64,000 nt of DNA, taken from positions 75,527,924 through 75,591,923 of the forward strand of contig NC_086024.1 of the NCBI RefSeq assembly GCF_036323735.1, written 5' to 3'. Shown here in pieces: positions 11,411-24,286 of the stretch. The position numbers and the translations under genes are program-made. This stretch comes from Rattus norvegicus. Taxonomy: Eukaryota > Chordata > Mammalia > Rodentia > Muridae. The notes beneath the pieces are model-generated. The model was not told where the DNA came from, searched no databases, and saw nothing but the letters and a program-made list of their open reading frames with translations. The first letter of the stretch is position 1; each line of letters starts with the position of its first letter.

Positions 11411-11644
11411 AGAGCACTGACTGCTCTTCCAGAGGTCCCAAGTTCAAATCCCAACAGCCACATGGTGGCTCACAACCATCTGTAATGAGATCTGATGCCC
11501 TCTTCTGGTGTGTCTGAAGACAGCTACAGTGTACTCAGATAAATAAATAAATAACTCTTTAGAATAAACAAAAAACAAAAGAAAAAATTGTGTTTGCCAA
11601 AAAAAAGGAAGAAAGAAAGAAATAGATAAAGAAAGAAAGAAAGA
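11411..11644 (+). mobile_element. B2 SINE, 3' part with expanded A/GAAA-rich tail
   Basis: It contains 'aaccatctgtaatgagatc' and 'tgtctgaagacagctacag', the B2 core. This is followed by ATAA units and then a GAAA-rich tail at 11610-11650 that ends at the 18-bp target-site duplication. Confidence 0.95.
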
Positions 11645-12540
11645 AAAGAAAAGTGACTGTCATCCCCCAGTAGCTATCAAATACCAATAGCCCTTCAGTT
11701 GGTTGGGGGAGTAAGGGGGCACATTTTTACGGGTCTTGTGTAGATACCTCACTGCTGCAGGTTTATGTATGCTGCAGCCATGTCATCTCCAGAAGACAGT
11801 TTTTCCCAACAGTCTGTGCCTTATCCTCCAGCTCTTTCAATCTTCTGTCCTCTCTTCTGTGATGTTCCTTGAGCGTTTGTGGAGGAAGGTGGATAGAGAT
11901 GTTCATGAGCTCATTTTCAGCACTTGCGACAGAAGTGCATCTCTGTATTAACTACTATCCATTCTGAAAGCTTCTCTGGCCAAGGTTTGGAGTAGTAAAA
12001 AACTTAAGTATTTAGAAGAACGAATGTTTGAAAGCATGACCCTTTAGTGAAATGACATCAGTACTGACACTAGGACTTCCCTAGCAATGGACCATGTTTA
12101 CAGTAGCAGACATGAATTGCTTCCTGTGGAGCAGGCCTCAAATCCAACCTTGAGAGTGGTGGTTCACCCCACTCTATCTTGTCACTGTTGTACCAGTGAG
12201 CACACCTTGCCTAAAAGCAAGCGTGTATTGCAGCAGATGGGGTCCATTGTTAGGTAATACCATGAAGGTCTTTTCCAGGAACCTGGAAACCTCTTTTCAG
12301 GACAATGAGAGACAGCCAGTAGAGAGAATTTCCTGGTCAATTCAAGGTTGATTTTCCTATGTCCTACAACCAAAGCATGTAGTTTCTTTAGCAATGAGGT
12401 TTTGCTATGTAGTTAAGGTGACAATGACAATAACCTGTTCTCTTTGAATGGCTTTGGGGACTCCCTGCCAATAAATCCCAGGGAGGTAATTTCCAATATT
12501 TATTTTCAGATTGAAGAACAGGTTTAGAAAGGTTCCTCAA
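11645..12540 (+). mobile_element. Old rodent LINE-1 3' region (right part of nested host)
   Basis: It continues the 9085-9377 element with 'cagtagctatcaaatacc', 'cagaagacagtttttccc' and 'ttcctgtggagcaggcctc'. The latter half aligns with 2620-2899 and 3275-3390 of this window. Confidence 0.65.
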
Positions 12541-12631
12541 TTTACCATGGTTGAACTATCAAAGAAAACTATACTCAAGAATTATGACAAGCCTACATTC
12601 TTTGGAATAGTCTATAGTAAGAAATGAGTAT

Positions 12632-13006
12632 TGTCTTAGGCAGGGTTTCTATTCCTGCACAAACATCATGACTAAGAAGCAAGTCGGAAAGGAAAGGGTT
12701 TATTCAGCTTACACTTCCAGGTTGCTGTTCATCACCAACCTGGAACTCAAGCAGGTCAGGAGGCAGGAGCTGATGCAGAGTCCAGGAGGAATGTTACTGG
12801 CTTGCTTCCCCCGTCTAGCTCAGCTTGCTCTCATATAGAACCCAAGAGCACATGAGATGGCACAATGGGCTGGGTCCTCCCACCTTGATCAGTCTTAAGA
12901 AAATGCCTTACGGCTGGGTCTCATGAAGACATTTCCTCAACTGAGGCAACTTTTTCTGTGATAACTTCAGCTTGTGTCAAGTTGACACACAAAACCAGCC
13001 AGTACA
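12632..13006 (-). mobile_element. Solo LTR, rodent MaLR/ERVL-type
   Basis: On the minus strand it runs from tgtactggctggttttg to a terminal ctaagaca, so it has TG...CA ends. The complement of an AATAAA-type signal is not preserved. Flanks agtat and ggtat match at 4 of 5 bases, consistent with the 5-bp duplication of this class. A sense relative lies at 46170-46505. Confidence 0.8.
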
Positions 13007-13044
13007 GGTATCAATCAGTGGGGGTTTTGCTTTTTATGCGTAGC

Positions 13045-13110
13045 ATCACACCAAAAGTCTTGTGCCTGCTAAACAAGCACTGTCCCACTCAGCTATGTCT
13101 TTAGCCTTAT
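13045..13110 (-). mobile_element. ID/B4-like SINE fragment
   Basis: The segment 'cttgtgcctgctaaacaagc' followed by 'ctcagctatgtctttagcc' is the complement of the tRNA-Ala-like head of ID/B4 SINEs, diverged. Confidence 0.5.
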
Positions 13111-15027
13111 ATAACTTAGGTATCACGTACATTGCCTGTGTTATTCATCAGTTATCCCTTAGTCACATTTCTGGAGTACAAAATGTGAACTTGAGAAATT
13201 TTAACTCAATTTATTGAGAAATTCACTCAATAAATTGGAAAGAACTTTGTGCCATTCTTGTTGAATTAAATATTAATCAAGACTATAACATTTACTTAAG
13301 GCTCTTACTCATTTACTATTACTCTTCTCTGAAAGATTTATGGTGTAGCTTACAGTAACATTTTCTTCTCCCAGCTTTATTTCTCATGCATATCTGGTTT
13401 TTATAATCGTGTTGTGAAAGTCTTTCAATCGAGATTGGCATCTGGGACAAATGAGGAGTTTGCGTCTTGGTTCTGCCATCGTTGATGCGAGTGGAGAGGA
13501 AGTGTGGAATGCTTGAAGTGATTAAATTTTCTGGGCCATCTGGTCATCAGGAAAAAGCTGTGTTTTCAATTTCACAGTGAATAAGAAGTTTAATAAGGAA
13601 AGAGAATATTTAGTTTAAGGATGAAAGAAATCATACTTTATTTCTGCCATTAAATGCTTCAGCTTGCTTAATTGTGAAGAGAAGAGCCAGCTAGGGAAGA
13701 CCAGCCGTAGCTGGAACTACATAATGGTGTTCTCTGTGCTTCGAGAGAAGACAGAGGCCATGGTTTGGGAAGATGAACAAACATTCAAGGGGTAGCCACT
13801 CGCAAAGGAACTGTTCCTAGTGCTCCTTTTTCACCCCCAAACAATTTTTATGGAAGGAAAGAATGAATCAGGGTGAATTTTTCTCATACCACAAAGGAAA
13901 TCAGCCCACCTGGTTCCTTAAAATGTACTGCCAGGACCTCTGATCTGTGTATCAATTGGAAAGTAATGAATCCAGTGTAAGTGATTAACATCTGTCCACT
14001 CATCTATTTATAGTACTACTACTAAACATTAAAACCAGGCATGTGTTTTATTTAGTACTCTGTAAATAAAGCACCAGCTTTAAGAGATGTTTAGAAAGTC
14101 GATTGCAAAAGTCCATAGCTACACTAAACATTGGAATTGGAAATCGGATAGAGATGATGGTAGGTAAGATTATGAAGAAATAAAAAGACTTTGGAAATAA
14201 CCGCATCTGCCACTTGCTCTTGCACATCAACATCTTTGCAAGTCCTGTATGTATTTCCCTTGTGCCTCCTACCACAAACTCAGAGAGCTCACACCCTTGG
14301 GTGTGCCTGGGATGGAGGTACCTACAACTTTTTAGTAGATTCGTAGTCCTGCAGCTGCACAGAAAATGCTGTCGATTCCCTTCAAAGTTCACTTAGTACC
14401 AAGCATAAGAAAGAAAGACTGGTTCTAGATTGTTGCCCTGATAGCCCTTGGAATACCAGGGGTGTTTGCCAATGCACGAATCCTCCTGCACTTCATTCAA
14501 AGCCTCCTTAGGAAAGCGAGGGATAGGGTTGGAGCAGAAGGCTGGCCAAGAGGATTAGAGTTGAAAGTCTTGACAGCCAAGAGCGTAGTCAGCCTCCAGA
14601 TGTGTTCTGACACCGGGCTGACCTCCAGCTGACTGGAGCTGAGCCGGGGGGGTGCAAAGGGGTAAGCTGTGGAGGAAGGACCTCTGTCCAGTGTGAAGAC
14701 ATTAAGATACAGATGTAATGGAGAATTTCAACCGGCACTGTCCCAGCCTGCAACATGGCTCACAGTTCTCTCCCTTTTCCAAACCCATCGTTCCAATTGA
14801 GGTGTAGCTGCTCTGAGCTTGTGGAGCCCACCCAGTTGCATAAGGAGTGTGTCCAGCAGGAGCCTCAAGACTTTCTCATGGCCCACCCCCTTCAATTCCT
14901 GTGTGTTCTCCATGTGAAACTTGAGCTTAATCGCCCCGGCCTTCCTGCTCTCAGCAGCCCTTTCCTACAGGGACTCTGGGACCGTACTGTCCCGTCACTA
15001 AGTCTCTTCTCTCCTGACTGACTTCCG
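13111..15027. other. Single-copy non-coding stretch with a perfect hairpin
   Basis: No repeat is recognised. At 13207-13218 and 13226-13237 a perfect 12-bp inverted repeat (caatttattgag / ctcaataaattg) is separated by seven bases. Confidence 0.5.
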
Positions 15028-15332
15028 TGTTAGCTAGGGTTCTTTGGAGAAGCAGAAGTAACAGGATGTGTGGGTGTGGGTAGAAGTTTATTTTAAGCTT
15101 TGAATTAGCTTTCAAAAGAGTAGAGACTACAAAGTCCAGATTCTGCAGATGGGCTGGCACTCCAGAGACCTGAGAAGGACTCCATGTTCAGGTGTACAGC
15201 TGTCTGTGGGCCGAATTCCTTCTTGCTTGGGGGAAACTAGTCTTCTCTCATTAGATTTTCTAAGAATGGACTGTGTTTGACCAAGTGTTTGGTCCCTGTA
15301 GCCCATTCACATTGACGTACACAGATCACCAT
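15028..15332 (-). mobile_element. Old mammalian LTR-like interspersed repeat
   Basis: It begins 'tgtgttagctagggttct' and continues 'gagaagcagaagtaacagg', then 'attctgcagatgggctggc'. This is a common mammalian repeat with that head in reverse. A probable sense relative is at 55044-55235. I do not assign a family name. Confidence 0.55.
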
Positions 15333-16322
15333 CACACTGTCCTTTCTTATCTAGCTGTGACCCCACCCCGTGAGTGGCTTTCTTTACCTCTTCCTGTCTT
15401 ACTGTGTAAGCATTACACCTGCTGAATGCCCGTTAGAGCTTCCATCATCCCTCAGATCTGCCTTTCTATGGAAACTGCTTCACACAAATAAAAAAGGAAA
15501 AAAGAGAGAAGCCCAAGTGTCTCAGTGACTCAGCACAGGTGTCCAGCCTCGCCTGGTCCACAGGGTTGCTGGGAAGTGCATGCTTCCCAAGTCAACGTCC
15601 TCTTTCAGACCCATGGAGGTCTGTAGTCCCTCCTGTCCAGTACTGCAGGGAAGATCCTGACCTCAGGCAACCCTTCAATCCACTGCCAAGGTCACTTTGG
15701 AGGCCAGCAGCCAGGACACCCGACTCCTGCCTCTGCTCGCCCCTCCACGGTAGTCTGCTCCATCTGTCTACTCGACCAACGTGCCAAATGTCCACCTCTC
15801 ACTCCTGTCTCTGGCCCAGCAACTCAAGAGTAAGGAGCTCCAGACTGTGGAAGTGGAGCAGATCCTACCAGTCAGAACGATAATAGAAGGAAGGGATCGG
15901 GGTGCTGGAAGGAATCCGATAGACGGGTTTGGCCTTGTGAATCGCCTGGATCAAATTCCACCGAAAAGGCCACTGGGTTCACTTTTCATCTGAAAGGTTG
16001 TAAAATGAAAGGAACTGTGGGGATTTCTTACTCCCAGTCACCTAAACAAGACAGGATTTGTTCTATGTACCTGAAAAGTTTCTCTTCCAGGAGGGATGCT
16101 ATGCACACATGTGAGAGGTAAGTCCCGGCTCCAGTGGTTCCGCTGTCTCTCCTCTACAATCACACCATCTTTGCCTAACTGTGTTGCTCTGAAGCCCATT
16201 GTAAAGGAGTGAACCTGAAGCCGATGAGCAGAGGGAAAATGGCTCCAATAAAAGCAGCCAGCAAGTTCTATTATTTGACTGAGCATATAGTTCTGTGGGA
16301 CTATCGAATAAGGTCCCGTTAC
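15333..16322. other. Single-copy non-coding stretch
   Basis: Nothing recognised. The left copy of the 14-bp duplication of the next feature begins at 16323. Confidence 0.45.
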
Positions 16323-16336
16323 AAATGTCTCTTTCC

Positions 16337-17716
16337 CTGCCTGCCACGCTGAAGACAGTAGCGATTGGTAGCACAGGTGGTTCATCAGAGCAGTAGTGGC
16401 TCTTGCCTCACAGACAGCCCCTTCAAGTCTAGGGCAGCCCTGGAGTTCTGGTCCCTAATGTGTCCCTACATTATGGCCTTCTTGCACAGTGCTGTGGCAG
16501 TTGAGAAAGCCTAGAAAAGGTGCCCCTGTGACCACTGTGAGGCATGTAGAAACAGTTTGAGGGTCCTGTGTGGCTGAGTTGTGACAGCCCTTACCCAGGT
16601 AAGATATGGATATCTTGATGCCTTGTTGCCTTAATGAGAGCTAAGTCAGCTGTCCTTCACCCTGGGAAAGGCCATGCCAACTGTGGACTGCTGGGAGCCA
16701 TGCGTGTCACTTGAGTAGAGTGCACCCGTGCTTCCTTCCCCATCTTTGGCCCTATGGACAGAGCACTTGTTGCTAGGTTATCGTGTGGCAGGGTTGGCCA
16801 GCACCGTCGGTCTCACCTGACATGAGATCTGAAGCTACAGCCCTGGAGCTGAGGAGCCACTGTGCTTGGTTTGGTATTGACAGGGTCATCTTGGAGGGTC
16901 GGGAGTGGTGGAGAGCAGGGCAAGCAATCTCTCCAGCTACCTGCCAACAGTATAGAGATAAAGTGCTGAGGGCTGTCTCACCTCCCTCCTGGTAGTGTCC
17001 CGGCTAGGGCTTCACCTTTCTGTTTTTTTCTGGTCCCTAAGTCTAGTAGACTGGATGTCCTTGTATTTCTGTGTCTGCAACTAAGCTATGTTTCTGATGC
17101 CAATCATTCTAGCACTATTACTCACGTTGGGCAGGTGCTGGGCAGCACAGACTCTGGAGACCTGTTTGCTACTGCTTATTCCCCCATTCATCTTTGTCTA
17201 CAAAGTTAATTACGTTCTTGAGTTCTGGCATCCACATAATTCTTGTTTTTCTCTGACTTTTAGCTAAAGAAATTTTTTGTGATTTCTCTGCTTATGGTTT
17301 TGAGTTACTCTTTGTTCAGTAATGCACTTTATTTTATTGTCCAAAGAGAGTCAAGCTAAAGCTACTGGCTTGGGAGTGAGCCCTACACTAGGTTCAGACC
17401 TGGGCAGCTCAGCTACCTCCTCCTACATGGAGGTGGCCCTGGTCCCACCTCTAGTCCCTCCTGCCATCAGGCCCTACAGCCCAAAAAGAGGCACCTGTGT
17501 GCATACACCCACACGAACCCAGTGGCTGTTATGGTCCTCATCAGGCTCAGAGGTGGGGTCTAGCCCTGGCCTTGCTCTGACCAGCCGCAGCCGGCTCCTG
17601 GGACATGGGTGCTCCCGCTTTGGCTCTGCTTTGGGCTCACAAGTGTGTGTTGGCTGGCTGTGGACCCCAGCCCTGCAGTGGAACCTAATAAAAGCGCCTG
17701 AAGCGATAAAAAAAAG
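16337..17716 (+). pseudogene. Candidate processed retrocopy of an unidentified transcript
   Basis: The 14-mer aaatgtctctttcc occurs at 16323-16336 and again at 17717-17730. Just before the second copy there is an A-rich tail (17708-17715), preceded by an AATAAA at 17687-17692 at the spacing typical of a cleavage site. Together these are the signature of an L1-mediated insertion of a polyadenylated RNA, about 1.38 kb long. I cannot identify the source. The last 350 bases are GC-richer and carry open frames without similarity I recognise. The middle (16990-17330) looks UTR-like. Alternatively, part of the interval could be unrelated DNA if the duplication is coincidental, which I judge unlikely. 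Confidence 0.6.
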
Positions 17717-17730
17717 AAATGTCTCTTTCC

Positions 17731-20334
17731 ATCTATTCATTAGTTTTTGGGGGACATGTGATACCACTACCTCTTCAAAAATGTCGGCCAACAGGGAGGG
17801 TAACAGTGGCACCCAGGCATCAAGAGGGACCAGTCATTGGCCACTGACAGCACTGGTTTTACAACAGAGACATGCATGGAAGAAAACATGTTCTCAGACA
17901 GCTGCATCTGGTTCCTGTCCTGTATAGAGGCCCACCCTTCACAGCCATTTCCTGAACCAATGATAGCAGATACAAAGTGTTACATATGTATGTACATGCC
18001 CATTCAACCGAATGAACATGCATGACTGGATGGCTGTGCATCCGAGACAGGCCTTGTCTCCTCTGACCCATTACAGAGACAACACCAGGATGGCAGCACA
18101 TAAACAGACTCAACAGGCACACACAATTATGGTGGGGTGGAAGATTAAGTTATTTCTTAGGTACTTTTCACATTCTTCTGCACCCAAATCCCTTCGTGTC
18201 AAAGCCCCTGCAGACAGTATGACTTTAAAAATAAGAACGTGGCTGTTTTCTCCATTGTCACACCACTGCTATGGGGAATCAGTGACAGTTTTAGTGGAAC
18301 ATTGTAAAAATTTAAATGAACATTTTTTCAGCTATTTTTAATTTTAGGAAGACTGGAGAGGAGACAGAAACTGGAGACAGAAACTGGAGAGGTCCTCTAG
18401 ATGTCTTACAAGCCTTATCCTTGAAGCCATTTACCACCACCACCACCAGCACCACTACCCCCACCCCCAAAAAAGAGTCAGTAGAACCTGAAGAAAAATA
18501 GGGAAGCCAGCTGGCCTACTTTCAAATACTGAAGTACATCTGTAGGTATGCCCAAGTCCCAAAACGACAGAGAGCTAGGTGCTGAATGCATGAATGAGTC
18601 AGGCAGATCACCCTGAGAGGAAGCTAGGCTCTGCGGGATAGCCCTTAGCTTCCCCAGCCCACTTAAAATCATCACCACGTGCTCCAGAGCCTGAGGCTTT
18701 CTGGTTATTCTAAGACAGAAGTGAAACAGGACGGCCCTCACTAAGTCATCGTTAAGTCTCCCACCGAGCAATCGTTTTCCCTCTTGCTCTACTGTCTAGA
18801 GTCAGTCCACTTAATACTGCTTGTCATCCTTTCTGCGTGTCAGTATTCCAAGAGAGGCAGTGTCCCTGGGCCAGGAGGCCAGTCTTCTGAAACCGGTGAC
18901 AATAGATTTTGCATTGATGAAACCAAATACATTCCGGTGAGACTATTGATGAAGCTGTCCACCTCCACACAGGGCTGTCCATACAGGCTGATAAAAGACA
19001 TAGAATAATCATGGATAGTCCATACTTAATAGCCTTCGACAGCTTTTTATTACTTTAATATTCTTTTATCGTCTATAGGTGTGAATGCATGCCAGACTAC
19101 ATTGACTTTTCCCGAACTTCCTGGAATTGCAATGGTTATTGTGCATGGATTCTTAAAGGATATTGTGTTTTTCTCTGTGAAGATGCAGTATTTTAACTCA
19201 ATCATATGACATCTACTTTCAAAATACATTAACTTTAATGAACAGGAATGCATGTTTAATGAGATATGGGGATTAATTGAAATCTTAAATTATTAGAACC
19301 ATCCCAAACAAAATTTTTATTTATCCCCACCGTAAATTATTCTAAATCTATTCTGTTTGTCTCTCTTTGATTAATCTGCATTTGTCATGCTTCAGGATAT
19401 AAGCAATCATTTATGTTTCACTGTAATTAGTGTATGTACACATATATGCATTCACTGAGAAAGTAATTGCATTCTCTCTGTTTCCAAGATAGAGCTTCAG
19501 GTCTGGAGCCAAAGTGACACTAGCATTCTGGTCTGCATTTGTTCTCTGCTTGCCTCGCTGACCTCAGGGCTTCCCTTTCACCAGGGATTTAGTGAGGTTT
19601 AGAGGGTTTTCAGATCACTCTTAATATTTTTTCCTTTTCAATTGGAAGTCAGGCACTTTAATAAAATGTGTTTAAGTTGCTGGATAACCCAAAGAAATGG
19701 GTGCTCCCTAAGTTCTACCAAGATTTTTAAAAACGAAATCCTTAATTAGATTACCTGAGATGTGAGATTCCCTGATGATTGAACACGATAATTGTCTGCA
19801 GCCTTTCTCCTAACTGCTCATCCATTGTTGAGGCAATGAATATTTATCAAGTGTCTGCAACCTGTCAGACAGCGGGGAGATGCTGGGAACATGTAGATGA
19901 CAAACCACCGTCTCTGCCCTCCGTTGTACTTAGAAGGGTGGCAAGGGTATGCTGGGGTTCACTGACTGATGGAATCAAGGCTAGATCTCATGTTTGTTGT
20001 TCTCTGTCCATTAAAACGAAATTCTGGAGCCCTCCTGGAAAACTCAAGCTTCTCTGGCTGTTAAAATTTCCAACAGACTTGCATGTACTTGCTGTAAATC
20101 AACAGTTCTCACATCCCCAATGGGCCTAGACTCGCAAAGGGCCTGTTAAAATAGATTCCCATACCCTTCCCAAGAACTGATTGGATAGATCTGAGGTTGG
20201 CACGGGATGAACTTGGGTTTCTAACAAGTCCACAGGTGAGACACTGTACTGTAGGGAGCACTGCTTCTTGCTGGTCTGTTTTCAGAGACAATGGTGATGT
20301 GAGAATGACGAGGAGAGGTCACATTTAGGGAGCT
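17731..20334. other. Single-copy, partly AT-rich non-coding stretch
   Basis: It holds a CCA-rich run at 18430-18470 and a two-unit repeat of agacagaaactgg near 18360-18390. A weak old mammalian repeat-like segment lies near 19835-19930. No supported gene. The 19000-19480 part is repeat-free and AT-rich. Confidence 0.45.
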
Positions 20335-20530
20335 TTTGTGTAATGTCAAATATTTTGCCCTTTCATCCATACGTTCAACCCTCACAGCAGCTCAGTGAAG
20401 CAGACCTTTCTACTTTCTACAATGAGCAAATGAGCCTGCCGAGGGGTTAATTAGTTTACACAAGGTTCCAGAGCTTGGAAGTGGAAGAGGTCAAGACTTG
20501 AATGTTTGCTCATCCCTGCAATCCAACCAT
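20335..20530 (-). mobile_element. MIR SINE, reverse orientation
   Basis: It shows the reversed MIR core: 'ctcacagcagctcagtgaag', then 'tttacacaaggttccagagc', then 'ggaagtggaagaggtcaaga'. Diverged, as expected for an ancient mammalian element. Confidence 0.7.
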
Positions 20531-21895
20531 CAGGCTGCCCTGCCTTCCTGTGCCAGTCAGTTTGTCTGTGGTAGTGAACAGTGTGACTGGTCTCCTGGGA
20601 GATTCCTGGGCAGCTGTGACACCTGTCTGCACTCACCCCCTCGCCTGTGAGACTGGAACTAGACAGCTCCCAGGCTCCTGTGGAAGAGCTTCTCTTAGCT
20701 TCTCTTCTAGTGGCTAGGAGGCTTTTGTGATGGGAACTTTTGTTTAATTGGGTAAAAATTTTAAACGAAATCCATTTTACAGATTTTTAAAAAGTTAAAT
20801 GATTAAAAACAAAAATAATTATAGGACAGTACACTGCAGATCTGGGCAGAGCTCTAGAGCAAAGCAAATGTGACCAGGTTTGCTGCCTTTTCTGGAAGCC
20901 CACATACCCCCTGCCAATCCTTGTCTATATACAGCCTATTGACAAGGTGTCTGCAGAGTGAGGCTCCATTTTCCTGACCTGTCCCCATTAAACTATGCTT
21001 CCATTCTTCTCCCAATGTGGAAATCTCAAGTATCTGCTATATTAATTAAGAGTTCTCTCAGGAGGGTGTAATGGCCCTCCTTCCCCCAGGGTCAGTCAGC
21101 ATCCTTGGAAAGGGGTCATGTTTCCTGGTTAGTTTTCTGTGGCTTTCTCTGCAGAATCACCTCACCAGAGTCTGCTCCCACCCACACAGCAGGGGAGCCT
21201 TTCCGGTGGGTGCTCAGACACTCAGCTGACTGGACTTCATCTTCACTCTTTCCTTTGCACTTCATATTTTTACCCTTTTCCTTTTTTCCTGAGAAGATTG
21301 CTAGATCCCATCACTCTACAGGAAGTACATTACTCCCCACATCCAGCGGTTGACAAGCCAGTGGGGCAGCCTCTGTGTCCCTTGTCTTTTTGGTGACGAT
21401 TATATGTCTGCATTGTCTGTAGTGGAGGCTGACCCTCTTTATTGCCGGATTCTACTATTTAAAACTCAACTCCTTTCCAAAAGATGATTTCGTAGCCTGT
21501 CTGGTCCACCTGTTAAGCTTCATGGAGGCAATGGGATGACAATGATTCAACATAAGGCACAGGCACAGAAGAAAACCGCAGACTGAGTGTGTGACTGACT
21601 GAGTTATTCCTAGCATTTATAAAATGTAGTCCAATAAAAGAGGACTTTGTCTGTCACTCAGCCCCTTCCTAATGCCCCATTCCTTCCTAGTCCCTCTGTC
21701 CTAAGAGAAGTAAGCATATCATGGCTTTGTCATAATCATTGTTGTGTTTCAACAATTCTGTAATATAGGAAAGCAGCAAAAACAGAAGAATCTCCAGAAA
21801 CTCACAGGCTCACTAGTCTGGTGTATGAGCAATGGACAACAGACACAAATCTCAAAAGAGAAGGTAAGGACCAACAGTTAAGGTTGTCCTCTGAC
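20531..21895. other. Single-copy non-coding stretch
   Basis: Nothing recognised. No frame has recognisable similarity. Confidence 0.45.
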
Positions 21896-21898
21896 CTA

Positions 21899-21957
<59 letters not shown>
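21896..21957. repeat. (CA)n microsatellite
   Basis: About 29 CA units, one of the longest uninterrupted CA arrays in the window. Confidence 0.95.
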
Positions 21958-22032
21958 TTTATTTCAATGATATAACTCATGAGTTGCCTTGGTCATGGTA
22001 TCTCTTCATAGCAATAGAACCCTGACTACCTC
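21958..22032 (+). mobile_element. LTR 3'-end fragment (MaLR/ERVL-type)
   Basis: 'gagttgccttggtcatggta' and 'agcaatagaaccctgacta' are the 3' end of the LTR group also present at 2900-3274. The 5' part appears replaced by the CA array. Confidence 0.65.
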
Positions 22033-22271
22033 TCTTTGGCCTGCTCAAAACCTTTATCTCCCAACAACATATCTATTTTAAAGCCTGAGGTATTAAACAA
22101 TAATTGGAACACATTGGTCTTCAAAGAACTGAACCAAAAGGTGGCGCTATGTTCTGGACATGAATGCTGTCGCTGCCTCATCCAAGCTTTTGTCCTTCCT
22201 CAAGTCTAATTACTTCCAGGCAGAGGCACATGGCACTTGGTCAAGCCAGTCCTGTAGCTAAGGAGTAGTTT

Positions 22272-22477
22272 TCTTTTTAAGATTTGTTTTTGTTTATGTG
22301 TGCATATGTCTGTGTGGGAATATATGCACAGTGGTGCAGGTACCCACAGAGACCAGGAGGTATCAGATCCCCTGAAGCAGGAGTTACAGAAAGTTGTAAT
22401 CCACCTGGTGTGGGTGTGGGACCAAACTCAGTTATGAGCTGGACAATCTCTTCACCTCCAATCCTTCATTCCAGCCC
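22272..22477 (-). mobile_element. B3-type SINE, reverse orientation
   Basis: It has the 'gtttatgtgtgcatatgtctg' type tail and 'accaggaggtatcagatccc' core, ending 'cattccagcccc'. Old and diverged. Confidence 0.75.
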
Positions 22478-24286
22478 CAAGAAGTATTCCTAACATATAT
22501 TCCGTGAGGAAAATGGAAGATCTAGGACTTGCTCTTTTAAAAATGGAATGGCCCATCATGAGTATAAAAATGTAGATGTTCTCCAAGATGGCTTCCCCTC
22601 CTCACTCTTGAAGAAAAGCAGCCCTGAAATCGAACTCCTCCCAACCTGGCAGGCCCTGTGTCCTCCGCAGAAAAGGGCTGCCTGTGAGGTCACACCTTCT
22701 GCAGTCTTCTGTGCAGGTGCTGATTATCTTGGCCATCTCTGGAGAGGCCAGTGCTGTCCTGCTTGGAGCTTTGCTGACAGTTATGGTTTCTCTGGAGTAT
22801 GGACCAGGCCAGAGGCCTGCTTTGATTGGCACTTCCTTTATTAGCTGGGAACATTGAAACAATAGGCCCTTCTACTGCATGCCAACATTTGGTGTTTGGC
22901 CTGCAAGTGTCTCTTGGTGACCTTTATTTGCATTGGCCTGCAGATAATAGTCAGTTTCCTTAGTGAGGAGGAGGTGGGAGGAGGTAAGGGCACATGTGAC
23001 GCCTAAGTCTTAACTGTGAGGACTTAAGTATAGGATGTACTGCAGGCTCTGGCAGCCTCAGTTCCGCTGCCTTTTATGAAAGGGACAAAGACTGTGTCAT
23101 TAGCTACCCTGGCCAGGCACTGGGCACTGATGGTTCAAAGACTGTACAGATTAAACCACCAGTGTCTTCCAGAAGTCCCCAGAACAAGGCTACACCTGAT
23201 AAATTAGGGAGGGGTGAACCCTTGCCAGTTGCCAACCAGCAACCTACAGATGAATTTTCCCTGGCCTTCACAGAGTTAAAGATATTTAGTTAACTGCCAA
23301 CATTTAAATATCAGGAGAGTTCGTATATTTTTTTAATGTAAAGAAAAAGGTCAATGTCTAGCTCCCTAAGAAAGCAAAGGCTTGGTGGCTACAGTAGCCA
23401 GGTGCTGACTGGCAGCCATGCTACCTCCTTAGGGAAGCAGGTATTTCCTGCTGTCACCACCCTCTGTCCTCTTTCCCCTGGATTGTTGCTATGTGCACAG
23501 AAGCACCCTGGTATTTCTCCCTACTTAAAAAAATATTATCAGACCCTCCTCTCCCTACTGCACATCCCAGCCCATTCCCATTTGCTTTCTTCTCTGCAGC
23601 AGGAGCTCGAAAGAATTGTGCACATGAAGTAAGCATCCCTTGCGCCAACTCTCAGTAGCATGGTCTGCATGTAGCTGTGGCCCACAGACTCCTCCCTGCT
23701 ACACTGCACCCCTGGGAGCTGTCTGTGATGTGGCAACCCCCATCTTTCAAACTCCTATCCTTGCTTCCCCTTCTCTCCAGCCCCTCAACTTAGTAAGGCT
23801 TGGCCTGTGGGTGGCCCTGTCTCTCCCTTCTCCCATTGTGATGGTCTACAGCAGGTTTCCAGCCTGCTGAGCCCTGGTTCATTTCTCCAGCACAAGCTGC
23901 ACATCCAGCTCCTCATCTGACCTCTTCATGTCTCCTATGCCTCTTGATCGGACAAGCTCACTTTGAGCTCTGCCTTTCCCCTTCTGGTGGCTTCAGTGAG
24001 TTTCTCTATGGCTACACTCTTTGCTTCTCTCCTTCCCTTCTCTGCCTGGGGAGGTATGCTCTCTCCCACCCTCTAGTTTCTGCCTTAACAAATGCAGATC
24101 CCAGGAGAGAGCTGGGTGTTTACTGTTCAGCACAGCCACCTCCTCAGAATTCTCTCCTGTCTGGATTTCCTAAGTCTCCTTCAAACCATGGGTTGGTTTT
24201 AACACCACTGTTGCTGTCTTTGGGATAGCATATTGTGGATTGCTTACCCATACCTGTGTAAGTGGCCCCTTCCTTGTGCCCTCTAC
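22478..24286. other. Single-copy non-coding stretch
   Basis: Moderately GC-rich in parts (22560-22860 and 23400-24200). No repeat and no recognisable exon. Confidence 0.4.

Noticed and set aside
17322..17927. 201-codon open frame, the longest plus-strand frame in the window
   Set aside because: It runs through the AATAAA, the A-tail and the 14-bp duplication at 17717, so it joins retrocopy and flank. The product resembles nothing known.
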